A DNA stretch of 7,196 bases from Thermoplasmata archaeon UBA184 (lineage in GTDB: Archaea > Thermoplasmatota > Thermoplasmata > Lutacidiplasmatales > UBA184): positions 10,013 to 17,208 of the forward strand of contig DAEB01000012.1 of NCBI GenBank assembly GCA_002495185.1, read 5' to 3'. Both the position numbers and the translations under genes were made by a program. Of the stretch, positions 1 to 4,434 are shown in pieces. The notes under the pieces are model-generated. The model searched no databases. It was not told where the DNA came from and saw nothing but the letters and a program-made list of their open reading frames with translations. The first letter of the stretch is position 1, and every line of letters starts with the position of its first letter.

Positions 1-200
1 GAGCTCCGGAGCAGAAACGACACAGCCCGGTGGGACGGTGAAGGCGGTGCGCTGGAGAATCCACCGGGATATGGTGAAACGGCCGACTCCCCGGGAGCAA
101 GCCCTAACGGACGGTATGAACCGTTTCCGCGACCGTCGAGGAGAGCGCGCAGTCGAATGCTGCCTGAAACGGAACGGGGCTTACTACCACGACCTGGCCG
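1..200 (+). ncRNA. rnpB: RNase P RNA, archaeal type A, 3' portion (5' end outside window)
   Basis: This is the catalytic RNA of ribonuclease P, which removes the 5' leader of precursor tRNAs. The conserved regions appear in the expected order. A CR II-like CAGAAACGACAC lies at about 12-22. A CR III-like stretch lies at 36-65, with GGTGAAGGCGGTGCG then GGAGAATCCACC. A CR IV-like stretch lies at about 72-107, with GGTGAAACGG, then ACTCC and GGGAGCAAGCCCTAA. The CR V strand that closes helix P4 is GAAACGGAACGGGGCTTAC at 166-184. Between CR IV and CR V is a stem-loop at 108-129 (ACGGT, loop ATGA, ACCGT). The 5' third, with CR I and the P4 5' strand, is missing because the window starts inside the gene. 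The 3' end is set by analogy at about 15 bases after GGCTTAC and is uncertain by 10-20 bases. An open frame across this stretch has no protein-like features. Identification is from motif memory, not a covariance-model search. Confidence 0.88.
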
Positions 201-224
201 CCCCGGGGGGAAACCCCCGGGGCG
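199..224. terminator. Strong GC hairpin between convergent rnpB and toroid gene
   Basis: Bases 199-209 and 214-224 form an 11-base-pair perfect stem closed by a GAAA tetraloop (210-213), with arms of the form CGCCCCGGGGG. It lies just after the inferred RNase P RNA 3' end and 17 bases beyond the stop codon of the convergent minus-strand gene. It could therefore serve as a 3' boundary or RNA-stabilising element for both transcripts. There is no T-run after it on either strand. Archaeal termination normally depends on T-runs, so a classical terminator role is unproven. It could also be a processing signal, or part of the 3' end of the RNase P RNA. Confidence 0.5.
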
Positions 225-240
225 TTACGCTCTTCGAAGA

Positions 241-1275
241 CTAGTCTCCCAATCGTCCCGCCGCTCCGAGCACGAACAGCGCGTCCGTCGTCACCCAGTC
301 GTTGCGCTGGCCGCGCGCGGGCGCCCCCCAGTCGACGTACTCCGCCCCGTGCTCGTAGGTCTCCGTCACATGATAGAAGCGGGCATCGGCCGCCCATCCC
401 CCGTTCGGGAGCTCTCGCTGTTCGAGCCAATCGAGCGCCTCGGAGCATCGCGGGTCGTCGATCAGGCCAACCTCTGCGATCCCCTTCAGGCCACCGAGGA
501 CGTCGTAGTACCAGTAGAGTGGATAGTGGAGCTGAAGGAAGTGAGGGCGCATCACCCTCCCGTCCTTCCGCCTGCGAAACATCCGTCGTTGGAGAAACAC
601 CTCGGCGGCGCGCCGGGCCGTTCTGTACGCCCTTGACGAGCCGCTCACGACCGAGTAAGCCATGAGCCCCCGCATCGGCGTCAGGGTCTCCATGAAGGAG
701 GAGACATGTGCGGACGGAGAACGGGAGCAATTCCACCCGCCGTCGTCCCATTGCCAGCGGGCCAGCAGCTCCGCGAGATGGGGCGCCGGGTCCCGACCCC
801 CGGCGAGGCGGGAGGCATAGAGGAGCGCGTTCCCTTGTTGGGAGGCGCAGCGTCGGTACCTCCCGTTCAGCCGCGGAACGCCGTGATGGAGGGACCGGAC
901 CGTTTCAGCGGTGACGGATACAGTCCGGTCGTACACCGGTTGTGTCCACATGCCGAGAGACCGGTCGAGAACAGGGCGAAGAGATTCATCGCCGTCGGGA
1001 TACCCGATGTCCGCAAGCGAGGTCAGTGCCCAATGGATCCCTTGCCAGTATCGGTACACTCCGCCGAACTTCCCGGGAAGGTGTCTCTCTCGTCCGCGCG
1101 TGAGCAACCGTTCGACGCGGTCGGAGACTCGAACCTGTCGCTCCAGCTCCCGCACGGCCGCCGACCCTCGCGACTCCCCGAGCACCCGGACCCGGGTCCG
1201 CCATCGAATTGAGGGGTCCGGTGACCGGGCGAGCCGTCGGATCAACTCCCTGCGAGCGCTCCGTTGGACCGTCAT
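241..1275 (-). CDS. Terpenoid-cyclase-like alpha/alpha-toroid protein of unknown function
   Basis: This 344-residue protein resembles uncharacterised proteins of the prenyltransferase/squalene-oxidase repeat type, which fold as an alpha/alpha toroid. Recognisable blocks are PDPSIRW (19-25), VYRYWQGIHWALTSLADIGYP (residues 73-93), RRCASQQGNALLY (141-153), and the QW-like WQWDDGGWNC (174-183) followed by SSF. A second QW-like block, LPNGGW (289-294), comes before the terminal NDWVTTDALFVLGAAGRL (325-342). No signal peptide or membrane span is visible. The DxDD protonation motif of squalene-hopene cyclases is absent, so a true triterpene cyclase is unlikely. Cys143 and Cys183 sit in the best-conserved blocks, but a catalytic or metal role would be speculation. 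The ATG start keeps the PDPSIRW block typical of these proteins, so the protein looks full length. No Shine-Dalgarno site is visible. It converges on the RNase P RNA gene. The fold call is fairly firm; the function is unknown. Confidence 0.82.
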   Translation of the reverse strand: MTVQRSARRELIRRLARSPDPSIRWRTRVRVLGESRGSAAVRELERQVRVSDRVERLLTRGRERHLPGKFGGVYRYWQGIHWALTSLADIGYPDGDESLRPVLDRSLGMWTQPVYDRTVSVTAETVRSLHHGVPRLNGRYRRCASQQGNALLYASRLAGGRDPAPHLAELLARWQWDDGGWNCSRSPSAHVSSFMETLTPMRGLMAYSVVSGSSRAYRTARRAAEVFLQRRMFRRRKDGRVMRPHFLQLHYPLYWYYDVLGGLKGIAEVGLIDDPRCSEALDWLEQRELPNGGWAADARFYHVTETYEHGAEYVDWGAPARGQRNDWVTTDALFVLGAAGRLGD

Positions 1276-1453
1276 CGGGAAGGGGAACCGGGAACACCGA
1301 CCGCTGCGGCGGTAATGGAACTTGCTACGGCCACCGAGAGGTCGCGTCGGCTTTTGGAGGAATCTCGAGTCCGACAGCGTCCGCCGCAGGACGGAACCGC
1401 CGGTAATCCATTTGAGCTGTGTGGGGGGCAGTTCCTACTGAAGAGAGGCACCC

Positions 1454-1654
1454 ATGAGCGCTCCTTCCGCCAGTCCGGAGACGGTCCTGGTTCGGAGCCA
1501 GTGGCAACAGGGGCCCGCTCGGCGACGCGCTCGCATTGTCCGGGATATCCTCTGGGCAGCGGTCGTGGCCCTGGGAGCTGTGGCCGTCATCTCCCTCCTC
1601 CACGTCTATGCGCCCACCGTCCGCTACTTTTGTTGGTGGGGCTGTCCCCCCTAG
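1454..1654 (+). CDS. Small putative single-span membrane protein with CWWGC tail
   Basis: I do not recognise this 66-residue protein. Residues 1-30 are polar and basic, with RRRAR at 23-27. Residues 32-53 form one hydrophobic helix (ILWAAVVALGAVAVISLLHV). The short C-terminus carries Cys60-Trp-Trp-Gly-Cys64-Pro-Pro. By the positive-inside rule the N-terminus should be cytoplasmic and the Cys-rich tail outside. Support for a real gene is a GAGAGG purine run at 1443-1448, five bases before the ATG, and third codon positions dominated by G and C as in the neighbouring genes. It lies between the divergent toroid gene and the universal stress gene. The function is unknown, and a spurious reading frame in GC-rich DNA remains possible. 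Confidence 0.5.
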   Translation: MSAPSASPETVLVRSQWQQGPARRRARIVRDILWAAVVALGAVAVISLLHVYAPTVRYFCWWGCPP

Positions 1655-1677
1655 AGCGTCGGGTGGACCCAGCGGCG

Positions 1678-1691
1678 ATGCCGGCCGGCAT
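1678..1691. repeat. 14-base perfect palindrome
   Basis: ATGCCGGCCGGCAT reads the same on both strands. It lies 24 bases after the stop of the small membrane-protein gene and about 127 bases before the universal stress gene. It could be a protein-binding site or a weak 5-base-pair hairpin. A palindrome of this size can also arise by chance in GC-rich DNA. Confidence 0.3.
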
Positions 1692-1778
1692 ATCGGTGCG
1701 CCGGGAGAAGGCGACTGCATGACCGACGCCGGGAGGAGGGAAGACCTCGCCGTTGCGGGGCTTGTGACGAGGGGCACG

Positions 1779-1786
1779 TTCTAAAG
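1779..1786 (+). promoter_or_regulatory. Possible TATA element for the universal stress gene
   Basis: The AT-rich TTCTAAAG stands out in GC-rich surroundings. Its centre is about 36 bases before the ATG at 1818, which would give a leader of roughly 10 bases. No Shine-Dalgarno site is present ahead of the start. A second AT-richer patch, CATTCTAGG, lies at about 1797-1805 but is too close to the start for a normal archaeal TATA box. Weak prediction. Confidence 0.3.
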
Positions 1787-1817
1787 TCCCGGAGCGCATT
1801 CTAGGAATCCTCCGTCG

Positions 1818-2267
1818 ATGTTCGAACGGATCCTCGTCGGGTTCGACGGTTCGACGCACTCGCGTCGAGCGGTCGAGGTCGCGGGAGAGATCGCGGGCCG
1901 ATTCGGGTCGACTCTCACGATCGCGATCGTTCGCCCCAGCAAGCCTTCCGAGGAGCTCGCTCGACTCGAATCGCTGGTTCCCATCGACCGGGACGGTCGC
2001 TCCCTCTCGTCCCTTCTGGACGAGATGCGGGCGGAGGCCGTCGCTCATGGCGCGAAGGTTCTCGAGCCGGTCATGCTGCACGGAGAGGTGCTCGATTCGC
2101 TCGCGGAGTACCTCTCGGACAACCCCCAGGACCTTCTCGTAGTCGGTTCTCGTGGCCTCTCCCCGGGACGGCGACTGCTTCTCGGGAGCGTTTCCTCCGG
2201 ACTCGTCAACTCGGCCCAATGCCCGGTCCTCGTCGTACGCCCTGGGCCTCCCCCGCCTTCGGGATGA
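1818..2267 (+). CDS. Universal stress protein, UspA family, ATP-binding type
   Basis: This 149-residue single-domain Usp protein has a Rossmann-like fold and probably acts as a cytoplasmic homodimer. The N-terminal strand ILVGFDGS (5-12) carries the conserved Asp10. The C-terminal nucleotide loop fits G-x2-G-x9-G-(S/T), with Gly110, Gly113, Gly123 and Ser124. It is followed by the terminal strand CPVLVVRP (135-142). These residues mark the ATP-binding subgroup rather than the non-binding UspA subgroup. Length matches the usual 140-150 residues. The proline-rich end (PPPPSG) is probably disordered. The ATG directly precedes the first strand, so the start is well supported. The gene stands alone, 123 bases ahead of pyrB on the same strand. 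Family assignment is firm; the stress or metabolite it responds to cannot be read from sequence. Confidence 0.93.
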   Translation: MFERILVGFDGSTHSRRAVEVAGEIAGRFGSTLTIAIVRPSKPSEELARLESLVPIDRDGRSLSSLLDEMRAEAVAHGAKVLEPVMLHGEVLDSLAEYLSDNPQDLLVVGSRGLSPGRRLLLGSVSSGLVNSAQCPVLVVRPGPPPPSG

Positions 2268-2359
2268 TTGGCCGGACCGACCGAGCCCTCTCCAGTATCA
2301 TCGCGGGGCACGGCCTGGGGACGACGTGGGAGGCGTCGCGCGCGGGGGGCGGCAGAATG

Positions 2360-2367
2360 TCTTAAAC
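2360..2367 (+). promoter_or_regulatory. TATA box for pyrB operon, likely leaderless transcript
   Basis: TCTTAAAC (core TTAAA at 2362-2366) is the only AT-rich patch in the 123-base gap before pyrB. Its centre is 27 bases ahead of the ATG, the normal archaeal TATA-to-start-site spacing for a leaderless mRNA. No Shine-Dalgarno sequence precedes the ATG, which agrees with leaderless initiation. The inverted repeat GTGAG-CCTCT-CTCAC (2369-2383) lies between the TATA core and the start, where a repressor could act, but no regulator is known. Confidence 0.55.
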
Positions 2368-2390
2368 CGTGAGCCTCTCTCACGACCCGG

Positions 2391-3329
2391 ATGTCGCTAC
2401 ACGGCCGCGACGTGATCTCCATCCGGGACCTTTCTCGGGAGGAGATCGAGGAGATTCTGGCGTCGTCTCGGAAGATGGTTCCGTACGCTGAGGGGAAGAA
2501 GGTGACGCATCCCCTCGACGACCAGATCGTGGCGATGGCGTTCTTCGAGCCATCGACGCGCACCCGGCTTTCCTTTGAGTCGGCGGTCCAGCGGCTCGGC
2601 GGCAGCTGCATCACCATCGCGGACGCCGCGGCGTCGTCGATGCGAAAAGGAGAGAGTCTGTACGACACGATCCGGATGCTCTCAGGCTACGCCGAGGCGA
2701 TCGTCATCCGCCACCCGAACGAGGGCTCGGCGCGGCTTGCCGCCCGCGCGTCCGACCGTCCAGTCATCAATGCGGGCGATGGCGCGGGTCAGCACCCGAC
2801 GCAGACCCTTCTCGACCTCGCCACGATGCAGGAAGCCTTCGACACCCTCTCCGGCCTCCGGGTCGTCCTTCTCGGGGACCTGAAGTACGGACGGACCGTC
2901 CATTCGCTCGCTCACGCTCTCGCTCTGTTCGGGAGCGAGATCGTCCTCTCGGCCCCCCCGACGCTCGGTCTCCCGGACGAGGTCCTCGAGCGCCTCGAGC
3001 ACATGGGGGCGAAGATCACGGCCGAGCCGGACCTCCACAAGGCGGTCCGTGACGCCGACGTGCTCTACGTGACCCGGATCCAGAAGGAACGATTCCCGGA
3101 CGAATCCGATTATCGGAAGGTCGCGGGCTCGTACCGGATCGATGCGAGCGTTCTGCGCGACGCGAAGCCCCGGCTCATCGTCATGCATCCGCTGCCGAGG
3201 GCAGGAGAGATCGCTCCCGAGGTCGACGACACTCCCCACGCCGCGTACTTCCGGCAGGCGTTCCTCGCTGTTCCGGTCCGGATGGCGCTCCTGAACGCGG
3301 TGCTCGGCGGCGCCAAGAAGGGAGGTTAG
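2391..3329 (+). CDS. pyrB: Aspartate carbamoyltransferase catalytic chain
   Basis: This enzyme joins carbamoyl phosphate and L-aspartate to give N-carbamoyl-L-aspartate, the committed step of de novo pyrimidine synthesis, in the cytoplasm. It is 312 residues, full length for the family. The carbamoyl-phosphate loop FEPSTRTRLSFE has Ser55, Thr56, Arg57 and Thr58. The mobile loop SSMRKGES supplies Lys86, which reaches into the neighbouring subunit's active site. Also present are Arg107 in RHPNEGSA, His135 and Gln138 in GQHPTQTLLDL, Arg168 in LGDLKYGRTVHSL, Arg229 and Gln231 in YVTRIQKERF, and the MHPLPR block at 265-270. All expected catalytic residues are present. The ATG at 2391 gives the normal N-terminus and fits a leaderless mRNA from the TATA box at 2360-2367. 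It is the first gene of an operon with pyrI. Its partner chain suggests an allosteric holoenzyme like the E. coli c6r6 form. Confidence 0.98.
   Translation: MSLHGRDVISIRDLSREEIEEILASSRKMVPYAEGKKVTHPLDDQIVAMAFFEPSTRTRLSFESAVQRLGGSCITIADAAASSMRKGESLYDTIRMLSGYAEAIVIRHPNEGSARLAARASDRPVINAGDGAGQHPTQTLLDLATMQEAFDTLSGLRVVLLGDLKYGRTVHSLAHALALFGSEIVLSAPPTLGLPDEVLERLEHMGAKITAEPDLHKAVRDADVLYVTRIQKERFPDESDYRKVAGSYRIDASVLRDAKPRLIVMHPLPRAGEIAPEVDDTPHAAYFRQAFLAVPVRMALLNAVLGGAKKGG
3321..3326 (+). promoter_or_regulatory. Shine-Dalgarno site of pyrI inside the pyrB 3' end
   Basis: GGAGGT ends six bases before the pyrI ATG and overlaps the last codons and stop of pyrB. It is a textbook match to the CCTCC end of 16S rRNA. 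It implies coupled or re-initiating translation of the two chains. The first gene of the operon shows no such site. Confidence 0.85.
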
Positions 3330-3332
3330 GCG

Positions 3333-3794
3333 ATGGTCCGAGAGCTCAAGATCACCCCGATCAAGAACGGGACGGTCATCGACCACATCACGAGCGGACT
3401 CGCGCTCGACGTGCTGCGCATCATCAACATCCAATCGCTCGACAAGGACTCGACCGTAAGCGTGGCGATCCGGGTCCGTTCGGGGAAGCTCGGCTGGAAG
3501 GACATCGTCAAGGTCGAGAACATGGAGCTTTCGCCGAGGAAGGTCAACGCGATCGCGCTGATCACCCCTCGTGCAACGATCTCGATCATCCGGGACTTCA
3601 AGGTCCAGGAGAAGCGGACCGTCGACCTGCCGGACCGGATCATCGGAGTCCTCCGGTGTCCCAATCCGAACTGTATCACGAACCAGCCCGAACCCGTCGA
3701 GAGCGAGTTCGAGGTCACCGAGCGGCACCCGGTGATCCTCCAGTGCGCGTACTGCGACCGCCGGGTCGACAGCTTCCTGAGCCAACTCGCGTAA
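3333..3794 (+). CDS. pyrI: Aspartate carbamoyltransferase regulatory chain
   Basis: This is the 153-residue regulatory chain that binds nucleotide effectors and links catalytic trimers into the holoenzyme. The N-terminal allosteric domain (about 1-100) opens with LKITPIKNGTVIDHI and continues with KDSTVSVAIRV and GWKDIVKVENMELS, including the conserved Lys56 of the nucleotide pocket region. The C-terminal zinc ribbon has Cys109 and Cys114 (CPNPNC), then Cys138 and Cys141 (CAYC), the four ligands of the structural zinc that contacts PyrB. Length and domain order match the family. Its ATG is three bases after the pyrB stop, with the GGAGGT site at 3321-3326. That fixes the start and couples its translation to pyrB. 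Archaea and many proteobacteria carry this chain. Identity is firm; the direction of each effector's action cannot be read from sequence. Confidence 0.98.
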   Translation: MVRELKITPIKNGTVIDHITSGLALDVLRIINIQSLDKDSTVSVAIRVRSGKLGWKDIVKVENMELSPRKVNAIALITPRATISIIRDFKVQEKRTVDLPDRIIGVLRCPNPNCITNQPEPVESEFEVTERHPVILQCAYCDRRVDSFLSQLA

Positions 3795-3810
3795 GTGGGG
3801 TGGGCCGGAC

Positions 3811-4434
3811 GTGGACCTCGGCTGGGTCGCCGGCTTCGCGGTCGTCTTCGCGGTGATCGGGGTCCTCGAGGTCTTCGACCGGACGAGCTTTGCCCTCATC
3901 GCGCTCGCGGCCCGGTCGCATCCGTTCCAGACCTGGGTCGGGGGCGCGAGCGCCTTCGTTCTCACGAGCGCCATTTCGGTGACGATCGGCTCGGCTCTCA
4001 CCGACCTCCTGGGGTCCAGCCGGATCGGACTCCTCCGGGTCGCGGGCGGTCTGTTCCTGATCGGATATGCAGTGTGGCTCTACTTCCATCCGGAGTCGGA
4101 AGAGGTCGGGCGCGAACCGCGCACTCCCCACACCGCCCTCGTCACGGCGTTCGTTACGACGTTCCTGCTCGAGCTCGGCGACACGACGATGATCTTCCAG
4201 ATCGTCTTCGTGACGGAGTTCGGGTGGCTGATCGTCCTCGTCGCGGGAGCCCTCGCGCTCGTCACGGTCGCCGCGTGGGATTCGTATCTCGGCGCCCATC
4301 TCGGAGCCCGCGTCGAGCCGAAGCTCCTCCACCGGGTCGTCGTGGTCGTCCTGATCATCGTTGGCGGCGTGACGATCGCCTACGGGCTAGTGCCGTCCGC
4401 GTTCCCCGTGCTCGGTCTTGTGCGGCCGATCTAG
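3811..4434 (+). CDS. GDT1/UPF0016 (TMEM165)-like membrane cation transporter, divergent motifs
   Basis: This 207-residue integral membrane protein has six or so hydrophobic segments (about 4-20, 24-36, 43-62, 73-92, 108-134, 137-156 and 174-193). It shows the two-fold repeat of the GDT1 family, whose members exchange Ca2+ or Mn2+ for protons. Each half should carry E-x-G-D-(K/R)-(T/S). Here they read Glu20-Val-Phe-Asp23-Arg-Thr and Glu121-Leu-Gly-Asp124-Thr-Thr. The acidic cation ligands are kept, but the first motif lacks its glycine and the second its basic residue. Helix 1 resembles the family pattern (DRTSFALIALAAR after the motif). The start is GTG at 3811, 16 bases after pyrI, with a weak G-rich ribosome site at about 3797-3804. 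No ATG is available upstream in frame. It is probably co-transcribed with pyrBI. Its last 48 bases overlap the end of the opposing ATPase gene. Substrate is uncertain; another small cation exporter family is the main alternative. Confidence 0.8.
   Translation: MDLGWVAGFAVVFAVIGVLEVFDRTSFALIALAARSHPFQTWVGGASAFVLTSAISVTIGSALTDLLGSSRIGLLRVAGGLFLIGYAVWLYFHPESEEVGREPRTPHTALVTAFVTTFLLELGDTTMIFQIVFVTEFGWLIVLVAGALALVTVAAWDSYLGAHLGARVEPKLLHRVVVVVLIIVGGVTIAYGLVPSAFPVLGLVRPI

Noticed and set aside
150..166. T-loop-like GCAG-TCGAATG-CTGC hairpin suggesting a tRNA
   Set aside because: No TTC in the loop, no acceptor stem or anticodon arm around it, and it fits inside the variable part of the RNase P RNA before CR V.
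2..244. Open + strand frame at the left edge that could be the tail of a protein gene
   Set aside because: It coincides with the RNase P RNA signatures and the GC hairpin, its third codon positions lack the strong G/C preference of real genes here, and the translation has no recognisable domain.
1721..1784. A 21-codon frame starting at ATG 1721
   Set aside because: No ribosome site at suitable spacing, no recognisable content, and its end overlaps the possible TATA element of the stress-protein gene.
2682..4001. A 439-codon minus-strand frame opposite pyrB, pyrI and the transporter
   Set aside because: The opposite strand carries three recognisable genes with intact motifs. The antisense product has no domain.
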